From NCBI GenBank assembly GCA_900078775.1, contig LT549889.1:4836001-4900000 (forward strand): a stretch of DNA of 64,000 nt. Direction: 5' to 3'. The position numbers were made by a program, and so were the translations under genes. The DNA is from Mycolicibacterium aurum. Lineage in GTDB: Bacteria > Actinomycetota > Actinomycetes > Mycobacteriales > Mycobacteriaceae. A model generated the notes under the pieces. The model saw nothing but the letters and a program-made list of their open reading frames with translations, was not told where the DNA came from and searched no databases. Positions 32,181-39,387 of the stretch are shown here, one piece after another. Every line of letters begins with the position of its first letter. Position 1 is the stretch's first letter.

Positions 32181-33521
32181 ATGTCCGTCAATAGCAACAC
32201 CGCAGGTGTCGTGGGTGCCGAAACGCAGCGGCGATTTCTGGAACCCGGTATCGAAGCCATCTCGCGGCCCGAACTGGAGCAGTTGCAGGAGAAGCGGATC
32301 CTGGAATTGGTCGAGTATGCGTGGAACAAGTCGGCGTTCTATCGCGAACACTGGTCCAAGGTGGGGGTTTCGCCCGCCGACATCACCTCGACGGCTGACT
32401 TCGTGGCGCGGATCCCGACCGTGTCGAAGTCTGATATCCAGGCGTACCGCGACCGGACCGGTGACCCATACGGGGGTTTGCTGTGTGTCGACCCGACGGA
32501 GCTGACCTCGGTCACGTCCACCTCCGGTACCACCTCACTGCCGGAACCGCTTCCGGAGATCTGGTCGGTCGCCCCGCCGCTGCCCGCCATCTCCACCCGC
32601 GACCTGTGGGAGATCGGGGTGCGTCCAGGTGACCGGGTCATCGTCCACACCGGGACCATGCGCAACTATTTCGACGACTTCCTGCATCAGCTCGGTGTTG
32701 TCCCGGTCTTCATCGATACCTGGGTCGGCGAGGGTGAGCGCGTGCTGCAGGCGATCAAGAAGTACCAGGTCGCCTACATCCAGTTCATGCTCCCGATGGT
32801 GATGGAGTTCGAGCGGCTGGAGAGCAGGTACGACATGCGCGACATGTTGTCATCGCTCAAGGGTGCGGCCTTCGCGGGACAGCCGCTGGGCGCGGCGCTC
32901 ACGAACAAGATTCGCAACGACTGGGGTGTGGATCTGTACACCTACTCCAGCGCCGGCGACACCGGCACCGCCTGGGAGGGGCGCGAGCACGACGGCTACT
33001 ACCTTTGGGAGGATACCGTTTTCGCCGAATGCCTGGATCCGGTGACCGATGAACCGGCAGCCGACGGGGCCGCCGGCGAACTCATCGCCACCGATCTCGA
33101 CAACTGGGCCTCGCCCTATATCCGGTTCCGCTCGGGCGACCTCGTGCGGCTGACCCGGCAACCGGGTGCCCACGGCCGCACCCACAGCCGGATCTGGATC
33201 GCCGGCCGCAAGGGTGACGAGACCGTGGTGGCCGGCAAGGCCATCCTGGTATCTGAAGTGTGGGCCACCGTGGAGTCGATTCCGGAGCTGTCCGACGGCA
33301 TCTTCCAGATCGTGCGGGCGTCCGAGGCGATGCACCGGCTGCGCATCCGGGTGGGGTACGCCCCGGATCGCACGGGCGACAAGGCCGACCTGCTCACCCG
33401 GGCGACCGCCGCGCTGGCCGACCGCTTCGGAGTCGATGTCGACGTCGAGCTGTCGACATGCGACGAGCTGCTCGCCAAGAGCACCAGCGTGGCCAAGTTC
33501 GCGAGAGTGGTGAAAGCGTGA
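32181..33521 (+). CDS. Phenylacetate-CoA-ligase family (PaaK-like) adenylate-forming protein
   Basis: A 446-residue PaaK-like protein: RILELVEYAWNKSAFYREHW near the N-terminus, TSVTSTSGTTSLPEPLPE at the nucleotide loop, TYSSAGDTGTAWEGREHDGYY, and a C-terminal SVAKFARVVKA. The canonical SSGTTGKPT loop has lost its lysine, so activity on the usual aryl acid is uncertain. I chose ATG 32181 with GAGGAG/GGAGGG upstream over ATG 32142, which has no ribosome site. Its stop overlaps a 21-codon frame that leads directly into the next gene. The operators at 32076 and 32100 precede it. Confidence 0.85.
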   Translation: MSVNSNTAGVVGAETQRRFLEPGIEAISRPELEQLQEKRILELVEYAWNKSAFYREHWSKVGVSPADITSTADFVARIPTVSKSDIQAYRDRTGDPYGGLLCVDPTELTSVTSTSGTTSLPEPLPEIWSVAPPLPAISTRDLWEIGVRPGDRVIVHTGTMRNYFDDFLHQLGVVPVFIDTWVGEGERVLQAIKKYQVAYIQFMLPMVMEFERLESRYDMRDMLSSLKGAAFAGQPLGAALTNKIRNDWGVDLYTYSSAGDTGTAWEGREHDGYYLWEDTVFAECLDPVTDEPAADGAAGELIATDLDNWASPYIRFRSGDLVRLTRQPGAHGRTHSRIWIAGRKGDETVVAGKAILVSEVWATVESIPELSDGIFQIVRASEAMHRLRIRVGYAPDRTGDKADLLTRATAALADRFGVDVDVELSTCDELLAKSTSVAKFARVVKA

Positions 33522-33583
33522 CCGAAGACAGAGTCGAATCGATCATGATGTGCGGCCGCACAACCGGTGAGGAGGACGTATGA
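33518..33583 (+). CDS. 21-codon coupling mini-ORF
   Basis: A GTG at 33518 overlaps the PaaK-like stop (GTGA), and the frame ends 21 codons later in a TGA that overlaps the next ATG (ATGA). It encodes TEDRVESIMMCGRTTGEEDV after the start. The double four-base overlap suggests it is at least translated as a coupling leader. The codons GAG GAG GAC just before the end double as the ribosome site of the downstream gene. No function for the peptide is claimed. Confidence 0.45.
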   Translation: MTEDRVESIMMCGRTTGEEDV

Positions 33584-34278
33584 GCCGTCAGACGATGATG
33601 GAAGCAACCGCAGAACTCGGACGATCGCCGCTCTACGGCCTGGCCAGTTGCCGAGTGGGCTCGGAGTTCCTCGATTTCGAGATCGGCTGGCCCGAGTTTG
33701 AGCGTGACACTGACTGGGCCGAATCGGTTCTTCGCCGCGCCGGTCTGGCGCCCGGCGACATGGTGCTGACCACCTTCACCAATTGGGAATCACCATGGGC
33801 GAGCCCGGTCGTGCATGCACTGCGTCGGCTGGGGGTCACCTATGCCACGGCCGAGGTGTTCGGCTGGGATGTCCGACGTGTCCTGATGTTCCTACAAAGA
33901 TTCCCCATCAAGGCGGTGGTGGGACTCAGCGGGCAGACCCTCGATGCGCTCAAGGATGCGGGGGCACCCCTGCACGAGCTGCTTGCGGGTCTCGACCTGA
34001 TCTGGGCTCGACCCAAGGCGGCTGCCGCACTGCAGGACCAACAGCTCAAGGTGCTGCCCTACGCCAGATTCGGGCCGGCATTGGCACTGGGTCTGCCCGG
34101 CCTGGCCGGTGCCCTGGTCAATGCTGAGGAATGGGATGTCGCCGCGACCGACCGCGGTCTGGTGGTGTCGAACGCGCGCAATCGCGCGACCGAATTCCAT
34201 CAGATAGCAACGGGCTTCCACGGCACCGTGACGACGGTGGGGTCCGAGGTCGCCGTCTACGGCGAGCCCATCGACTAG
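33580..34278 (+). CDS. Uncharacterised 232-residue protein coupled to the PaaK-like gene
   Basis: I do not recognise a definite family. The protein begins SRQTMMEATAELGRSPLYG. Segments such as GDMVLTTFTNWESPWASP, VTYATAEVFGWDVRRVLMFL and PIKAVVGLSGQTLDAL faintly recall the N-terminal lobe of PaaK-type ligases. It could be a companion half-domain of the preceding PaaK-like protein. There are no signal peptide or membrane segments. It lies in the operon 32181-35100 between the PaaK-like protein and a crotonase, so a role in CoA-ester chemistry is plausible. Confidence 0.75.
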   Translation: MSRQTMMEATAELGRSPLYGLASCRVGSEFLDFEIGWPEFERDTDWAESVLRRAGLAPGDMVLTTFTNWESPWASPVVHALRRLGVTYATAEVFGWDVRRVLMFLQRFPIKAVVGLSGQTLDALKDAGAPLHELLAGLDLIWARPKAAAALQDQQLKVLPYARFGPALALGLPGLAGALVNAEEWDVAATDRGLVVSNARNRATEFHQIATGFHGTVTTVGSEVAVYGEPID

Positions 34279-34320
34279 CAACCGTCCAGCCACGCGCCCC
34301 CGACCGTATCGAAAGGCCCA

Positions 34321-35100
34321 ATGCCCGAGTACAGCACAATCACAGCTGATCTGACCGCACCGATTGCCCGGATCACGCTGGACCGGCCGCAGGCCGCCAA
34401 TGCGATGAACCTTGCCATGGTGACCGAGTTGGCCGACGCAGCGACCCGGTGCGCGTTCAGCGAGGCGAAGGTGGTGACCATCGGTGCCACCGGCAGATTC
34501 TTTTGCGCTGGAGGCGATCTCGGTGACTTCGCTGCTGCGGCCGATCGGGCGCAGCACATCAAGGTGATCGCCGATACGTTGCACCGCGCGCTGTCCACCC
34601 TGGCACGGATGGACGCCGTGGTCATCGTGGCGGTCAACGGCGTCGCCGCCGGTGCCGGTCTGTCCTTGGCGGCCTGTGCGGACATCGCGCTGGCCGCCGA
34701 TTCCGCGACGTTCACGATGGCCTACACCGGTGTCGGACTCAGCCCGGACGGTGGTGCGTCGTACTACCTGCCGAGACTGGTCGGTATGCGTCGCACGCAG
34801 GAACTGATGCTGACCAATCGGAAGCTGACGGCAGCTCAGGCCTGTGAGTGGGGGATCGTGACAGAGGCTGTCGAGGACGACCGGTTCCGGGACCGGGTGG
34901 AGGATGTGGCGGCCCGGTTAGCCTCTGCATCAAAACATTCCAATGCCTCTGTGAAGAAGCTGCTGCTCGCCACCTTCGGCAACGGGCTGGAGGGGCAGAT
35001 GGAGTTCGAGGCACAGCTGATCGCGCAGAATGCGGGTGGCCAGGATGGCCGCGAAGGCGTTGATGCCTTTCTGGAGAAACGAGCTCCCCACTTCCGGTAG
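34321..35100 (+). CDS. Enoyl-CoA hydratase/isomerase family protein (crotonase)
   Basis: A 259-residue crotonase with GATGRFFCAGGDLGDFAAA and NGVAAGAGLSLAACADIALA forming the oxyanion hole, then TGVGLSPDGGASYYLPRLVG and a late helix that ends in RAPHFR. It follows the 232-residue protein by 42 bases in the operon under the operators at 32076/32100. Family assignment is secure; hydratase versus isomerase activity is not decided. It converges with the DoxX gene, whose stop is seven bases away. Confidence 0.92.
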   Translation: MPEYSTITADLTAPIARITLDRPQAANAMNLAMVTELADAATRCAFSEAKVVTIGATGRFFCAGGDLGDFAAAADRAQHIKVIADTLHRALSTLARMDAVVIVAVNGVAAGAGLSLAACADIALAADSATFTMAYTGVGLSPDGGASYYLPRLVGMRRTQELMLTNRKLTAAQACEWGIVTEAVEDDRFRDRVEDVAARLASASKHSNASVKKLLLATFGNGLEGQMEFEAQLIAQNAGGQDGREGVDAFLEKRAPHFR

Positions 35101-35106
35101 CGGTGA

Positions 35107-35619
35107 TCAGGCCGCAGGCGGACGATAGAACAACGTCAACTGTCCGATCCCGCCGGCGAGACCGAGGCACACGGCAACTGCTGCCCCCTGCCATCCCGCA
35201 AGCCACTGCCACCCGAGGACCGTCGCGTCGACACTGAACGCCCCGGCGCCCAGGCCGGCGACCGCAACAGCGCATGTGGCGAGCACAAAATTGTACTCCC
35301 AGCCCTGCTTCACTATGAAGAATCCGTTGTGGCGGTGCGAGGTCCACGCGGCCACGATCATCAACGCGAGAAAGCCCGCGCATGCCACTGGTGTCAACAC
35401 GCCCACGGCCATTCCGAGCCCGGCCGCCACCTCCGCGCCTGCAGCGATGCGTGCGTGCAGCCACCCCGGTCGCATGCCCATACCGTCGAACCAGCGGGCT
35501 GTTCCCGGAATCCGGCCACCGGCGAAGAACTTGTTGAATCCGTGCGCTGCCATCGTGATTCCCAGGCACAGTCGCAGAAGCAGGAGTGCAGTATCGAACG
35601 CCGCTGAGCCTGTTGTCAT
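35107..35619 (-). CDS. DoxX-family membrane protein
   Basis: A 170-residue protein with four predicted membrane segments (LLLLRLCLGITMAAHGFNKFF, VAAGLGMAVGVLTPVACAGF, FVLATCAVAVAGLGAGAF and GAAVAVCLGLAGGIGQLTLF, each given in part). GFNKFFAGGRIPGTARWFDG is the DoxX hallmark. DoxX proteins are quinol or redox-associated membrane components of unclear function. I chose ATG 35619 behind GGAAGGAA; the longer frame has no ribosome site. It is divergent from the SDR at 35768, with the operator at 35687 between them, so it belongs to the regulon. Confidence 0.9.
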   Translation of the reverse strand: MTTGSAAFDTALLLLRLCLGITMAAHGFNKFFAGGRIPGTARWFDGMGMRPGWLHARIAAGAEVAAGLGMAVGVLTPVACAGFLALMIVAAWTSHRHNGFFIVKQGWEYNFVLATCAVAVAGLGAGAFSVDATVLGWQWLAGWQGAAVAVCLGLAGGIGQLTLFYRPPAA

Positions 35620-35686
35620 CGGGATTCCTTCCGGAGGCTTCGGCGCAGGCCGGCCGTGCACGACCGCACCGCACAGTGAGATGGCT

Positions 35687-35708
35687 AGCACTATACATGT
35701 ATAGTGCT
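35687..35708. promoter_or_regulatory. Palindromic operator, copy 10 (22-bp perfect palindrome)
   Basis: Core CTATACATGTATAG at 35691-35704 with symmetric flanks AGCA/TGCT. It lies between DoxX (start 35619) and the SDR (start 35768). Confidence 0.85.
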
Positions 35709-35767
35709 CGGGTGGGCGGGCTCACGTGCCGCCAATCTTTCAGCTACACCTCGCGGGGGACTTCTGC

Positions 35768-36523
35768 ATGGATATCGGTGGAGCCGTTGCGCTCGTGACC
35801 GGGGGAGCGTCGGGCTTGGGGCTAGCCACAACCCGCGCGCTTGCTCGGCGCGGCGCGACCGTGGTGGTGCTCGAACTCAAGAGCCCGATCTATATCGAAA
35901 TCCGTACTGGTAGTGGTGAGTTCGTAGAAGGAAGCGTGACCGACGAGGCGGCGGTCGCTGCCGCCCTCGATACCGCGGAGGCTGCGGGCCCGGTGCGCAT
36001 CGCCGTGAACTGTGCCGGCGTCGCCAATGCGGTCAAGACCCTGTCCTCGTCGGGCGCCTTCCCGCTGGACGACTTCCGCAGGGTGGTCGAAATGAACCTT
36101 GTCGGAACGTTCAATGTGCTCCGCCTGGCGGCCGAACGGATAGCCCGGAGGTCCTCACTGCGCGACGAGGAGCGCGGCGTCATCATCAACACCGCGTCGG
36201 TCGCTGCGTTCGACGGTCAGATGGGTCAGGCCGCCTACTCGGCGTCCAAGGGCGGCGTCGTCGGGATGACGCTGCCGATCGCACGAGACTTGGCGCGCAG
36301 CTTGATTCGTGTCGTGACCATCGCCCCAGGGTTGTTCAAGACGCCGCTGCTGAGTTCACTGCCCGAGGAAGCTCAACACTCGCTGGGGCTGCAGGTGCCC
36401 CATCCGGCACGCCTCGGAGACCCAGCCGAGTACGGCGCCCTGGCCGTCCACATCGTCGAGAATCCGATGCTCAACGGCGAGGTCATTCGCCTCGACGGAG
36501 CAATTCGTATGGCGCCCAAGTAG
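35768..36523 (+). CDS. Short-chain dehydrogenase, HSD10-like
   Basis: A 251-residue SDR with VTGGASGLGLAT, VNCAGVANAVK, NTASVAAFDGQMGQAAYSASK (Ser, Tyr, Lys triad) and the C-terminal LNGEVIRLDGAIRMAPK. It is a paralogue of 900-1673 and probably a second 3-hydroxyacyl-CoA dehydrogenase, or one for a ring hydroxyl. ATG 35768 has a GGGGGA site. A longer frame from 35726 adds 14 residues with no ribosome site. It is followed after 14 bases by the nitronate-monooxygenase-like gene. Confidence 0.92.
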   Translation: MDIGGAVALVTGGASGLGLATTRALARRGATVVVLELKSPIYIEIRTGSGEFVEGSVTDEAAVAAALDTAEAAGPVRIAVNCAGVANAVKTLSSSGAFPLDDFRRVVEMNLVGTFNVLRLAAERIARRSSLRDEERGVIINTASVAAFDGQMGQAAYSASKGGVVGMTLPIARDLARSLIRVVTIAPGLFKTPLLSSLPEEAQHSLGLQVPHPARLGDPAEYGALAVHIVENPMLNGEVIRLDGAIRMAPK

Positions 36524-36537
36524 ATCCAAGGAGATTT

Positions 36538-37539
36538 GTGACCATCGAAGCGAAGAACATCAGGACGAAGTTCACCGAGACGTTCGGTATCGAACACCCT
36601 ATTGCACAGGGCGGAATGCAGTGGATCGGTCGGGCCGAGTTGGTGGCAGCAGTCGCCAACGCCGGCGCACTGGGGATGCTGACGGCACTGACCCAGCCCA
36701 CTCCCGCGGATCTGGCCGTGGAGATCGCCCGGACCCGGGAACTCACCGACAAGCCGTTCGGGGTGAATCTCACGATCCTCCCGAGCATCAACCCGCCACC
36801 GTATGACGAATACCGCCAGGTGATCATCGACGCGGGGATCAAGGTCGTCGAGACTGCCGGTTCGAACCCGGCGCCGCACCTTCCCGCGTTTCACGACAAC
36901 GGCGTCAAGGTCCTACACAAGTGCACGTCGGTGCGCCACGCGGTCAAGGCCCAGGAGATCGGCGTCGACGGCATCAGTATCGACGGATTCGAATGTGCCG
37001 GCCATCCCGGGGAGGACGACATCCCGGGGCTCGTACTGATCAGGGCGGCCGCCAAACAGATCGAGATCCCGATGATCGCGTCAGGAGGCTTCGCCGATGG
37101 CCGGGGGTTGCTCGCCGCCCTGGCGCTGGGTGCCGACGGCATCAATATGGGTACGCGGTTCATGTGTACAGCGGAGTCGCCCATTCATGACAACGTCAAG
37201 CGGGCCATCGTCGCAGGCGACGAGCTCGGTACCGAGTTGATCTTCCGTACGCTCAACAACACCGGGCGGGTCGCGAGCAATACCGTCTCTCGTGAGGTGG
37301 TGGACATCCTGAACCGCGGGGGACAGTTCGGTGACATCGCACACCTGGTCTCGGGAGCGCGGGGTCGCACCGTCTATGAGACCGGTGACATCGAGGCGGG
37401 TATCTGGTGGGTCGGCACCGCAATGGGCCTGGTCGGTGACATCCCGACGGTGGGCGAGGTCGTGGCGCGCATCGTCGGCGAAGCAGCAGACCTGATCTCC
37501 TGCGGTCTGCCGGGGATGCTCTGCTCCGCCTCGGCCTGA
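36538..37539 (+). CDS. Nitronate monooxygenase-like FMN protein (2-nitropropane dioxygenase family)
   Basis: A 333-residue TIM-barrel flavoprotein: HPIAQGGMQWIGRAELVAAV at the N-terminus, VDGISIDGFECAGHPGEDD (catalytic-histidine region) and MIASGGFADGRGLLAALALG (FMN phosphate loop). Annotated members oxidise alkyl nitronates, but in lipid-degradation clusters several act as enoyl-CoA reductases or unknown oxidoreductases, so the label is only a family name. GTG 36538 follows AAGGAGA. It is the last gene before the mce promoter region. Confidence 0.9.
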   Translation: MTIEAKNIRTKFTETFGIEHPIAQGGMQWIGRAELVAAVANAGALGMLTALTQPTPADLAVEIARTRELTDKPFGVNLTILPSINPPPYDEYRQVIIDAGIKVVETAGSNPAPHLPAFHDNGVKVLHKCTSVRHAVKAQEIGVDGISIDGFECAGHPGEDDIPGLVLIRAAAKQIEIPMIASGGFADGRGLLAALALGADGINMGTRFMCTAESPIHDNVKRAIVAGDELGTELIFRTLNNTGRVASNTVSREVVDILNRGGQFGDIAHLVSGARGRTVYETGDIEAGIWWVGTAMGLVGDIPTVGEVVARIVGEAADLISCGLPGMLCSASA

Positions 37540-37661
37540 TTATTAGCCAGTATTTCCAGTTCGCGCGGCCAGAAGATTGCTGGCGGTGGGCATTTCGGCA
37601 CGAAACGCGATGCGATGGGCCTGTCTGTGCATAGCGTTTTCGCGCACGATACGCATGTGGC

Positions 37662-37689
37662 TTGAGTCACAAGACGCACCGTGTATAGT
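37662..37689 (+). promoter_or_regulatory. Promoter of the mce operon (predicted)
   Basis: TTGAGT (-35, 37662-37667), a 16-base spacer and TATAGT (-10, 37684-37689) fit a primary sigma-factor promoter. The expected start point falls in or just before the operator at 37694-37707. The rest of the 221-bp gap 37540-37760 shows no gene. Confidence 0.55.
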
Positions 37690-37693
37690 TCTA

Positions 37694-37707
37694 CCTTACA
37701 CGTAAAG
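37694..37707. promoter_or_regulatory. Operator variant, copy 11 (CCTTACACGTAAAG)
   Basis: It keeps the invariant TAC-N2-GTA and sits at the predicted transcription start of the mce operon, 54 bases before the first permease gene. This places substrate import under the same control as the catabolic genes. The flanks extend the symmetry (ACC...GGT). Confidence 0.75.
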
Positions 37708-37760
37708 GTCAAGGTGCGTGTCATCACGTCAAAGCCCTTCGGCAGGCAAGGAGCATCAGG

Positions 37761-38534
37761 ATGACGTCCGTCTCGATGGGCGCGATTGCGGGGCCGGCTC
37801 GATCGCTGGGGCAGTTCTTCGCGATGTCGCTCGACACCGTGATCCTGACCTTCAGACCACCGTTTGCGTGGCGCGAATTCCTGCTTCAGACTTGGTTTGT
37901 CGCGCGCGTGTCACTCATGCCGACCATGATGCTGTCCATCCCGTTCACGGTGTTGACGGTCTTCATCCTGAACATCCTTCTCGTAGAGATCGGTGCGGCC
38001 GATGCCTCGGGCACGGGCGCCGCACTGGGGGCCGTGACGCAGATCGGTCCGGTTGTCACGGTGCTGGTTGTGGCGGGAGCGGGCGCGACCGCCATGTGTG
38101 CCGATCTGGGTGCCCGAACCATCCGAGAGGAACTGGACGCGCTCCGGGTGATGGGTGTCGATCCCATCCAGGCGTTGGTAGTTCCTCGTGTGCTGGCCGC
38201 AACGCTCGTGGCGTTGCTGTTGTCATCGGTGGTGACGCTCATCGGCCTGACGGGGGGCTTCATCTTCTCGGTCTTCATCCAGCACGTCACCCCGGGCGCG
38301 TTCGCAGCCGGACTGACTCTGCTGGTCGGCCTGCCGGAAGTCATCACCTCGGTGGTCAAGGCCGCGCTGTTCGGGTTCGCCGCAAGCTTGATCGCGTGTT
38401 ACAAGGGGACGCACGTGGGTGGTGGTCCGGCCGGTGTCGGAAACGCCGTCAACGAAACCGTGGTCTTCTCGTTCATGGCGCTGTTCTTCATCAACGTCAT
38501 CACGACCGCGGTCGGCGTTCAGGCGGGCGCATGA
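37761..38534 (+). CDS. yrbEA: YrbE-type permease A of an Mce transporter
   Basis: A 257-residue polytopic membrane protein of the MlaE/YrbE permease family: FAMSLDTVILTFRPPFAWREF near the N-terminus and the conserved cytoplasmic loop EELDALRVMGVDPIQALVVPR, which contacts the MceG/Mla-type ATPase. With the next gene it forms the inner-membrane channel of an Mce lipid importer. ATG follows AAGGAGCATCAGG. The partner ATPase (MceG) is not encoded here, as usual in mycobacteria, where one MceG serves several Mce systems. Confidence 0.96.
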   Translation: MTSVSMGAIAGPARSLGQFFAMSLDTVILTFRPPFAWREFLLQTWFVARVSLMPTMMLSIPFTVLTVFILNILLVEIGAADASGTGAALGAVTQIGPVVTVLVVAGAGATAMCADLGARTIREELDALRVMGVDPIQALVVPRVLAATLVALLLSSVVTLIGLTGGFIFSVFIQHVTPGAFAAGLTLLVGLPEVITSVVKAALFGFAASLIACYKGTHVGGGPAGVGNAVNETVVFSFMALFFINVITTAVGVQAGA

Positions 38535-39382
38535 GTACGGTTGCGCCCCGGAGCTTCCCGCGGTTGCGGCGCAGGCTCAAGCGCTGGTCTGCCGGATTGG
38601 ACACCGCTGGCTTCCAAACTCTTTTCTACGGGAAGACATTGACGTCCATCGGCGACGTCTTCCTGCACTACCGGATCGAATTGCTGCGTCTGATTGCCGC
38701 CATGAGTCTGGGGACCGGCGCACTGGCTGTCGTCGGTGGTGCGGTGGTCATCATCGGGTTCCTGACGTTGTCGGCAGGGGCAGTTCTCGCGGTGCAGGGC
38801 TACAACTCGTTGTCCGGCATCGGGGTGGAGGCACTCACCGGATTCATTTCCGCCTATGTCAACGTGCGGATCGCCGCACCCTTGGTTGCCGGTATCGGGC
38901 TGGCCGCCACGATCGGCGCCGGGGCCACCGCACAGCTGGGTGCCATGCGGATCAACGACGAGATCGACGCCCTCGAGGTCATGGGAATCCGCTCGATCGC
39001 CTACCTTGCCTCCACCCGTCTGGTGGCGGGCATCATTGTCGTCATCCCGCTCTACTGTGTGGCTGTTGTGATGTCGTTCCTATCTGCCCGGTTCGCCACC
39101 ACCGCGGTGTACGGCCAGTCCACCGGCGTCTACGACCACTACTTCGGTACCTTCCTCAACTGGACCGACCTCATTTGGTCGTTTCTCCAGGCCGTCGTCA
39201 TGGCGATCGTCGTGATGCTGGTGCACACCTATTACGGCTTCACCGCAGCGGGCGGGCCTGCCGGGGTGGGCGAGGCAGTCGGGCGGGCCGTGCGCACCTC
39301 GCTGATCTGTGCGGTCATGGTGACACTGTTCGTCTCGCTGGCCATCTATGGGCAGTCCGGCAACTTCAATCTCTCGGGATAA
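38531..39382 (+). CDS. yrbEB: YrbE-type permease B of an Mce transporter
   Basis: A 283-residue permease with GDVFLHYRIELLRLIAAMSLG, a central LTLSAGAVLAVQGYNSLSGIG and the loop NDEIDALEVMGIRSIAYLAST. Several hydrophobic segments follow. ATG overlaps the first permease's stop (ATGA), so a 1:1 complex is likely. The true start is 38531; the frame stays open far upstream in the shadow of the first permease. Confidence 0.96.
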   Translation: MSTVAPRSFPRLRRRLKRWSAGLDTAGFQTLFYGKTLTSIGDVFLHYRIELLRLIAAMSLGTGALAVVGGAVVIIGFLTLSAGAVLAVQGYNSLSGIGVEALTGFISAYVNVRIAAPLVAGIGLAATIGAGATAQLGAMRINDEIDALEVMGIRSIAYLASTRLVAGIIVVIPLYCVAVVMSFLSARFATTAVYGQSTGVYDHYFGTFLNWTDLIWSFLQAVVMAIVVMLVHTYYGFTAAGGPAGVGEAVGRAVRTSLICAVMVTLFVSLAIYGQSGNFNLSG

Positions 39383-39387
39383 CCGCG

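Noticed and set aside
34739..35725. Minus-strand open frame of 328 codons across the crotonase and DoxX genes
   Set aside because: It is a shadow in the wrong frame. The DoxX frame on the same strand has membrane segments and a ribosome site.
37681..37690. GTGTATAGTT as a further operator half-site upstream of mce
   Set aside because: Only one arm matches. The sequence is better explained as the -10 element TATAGT.
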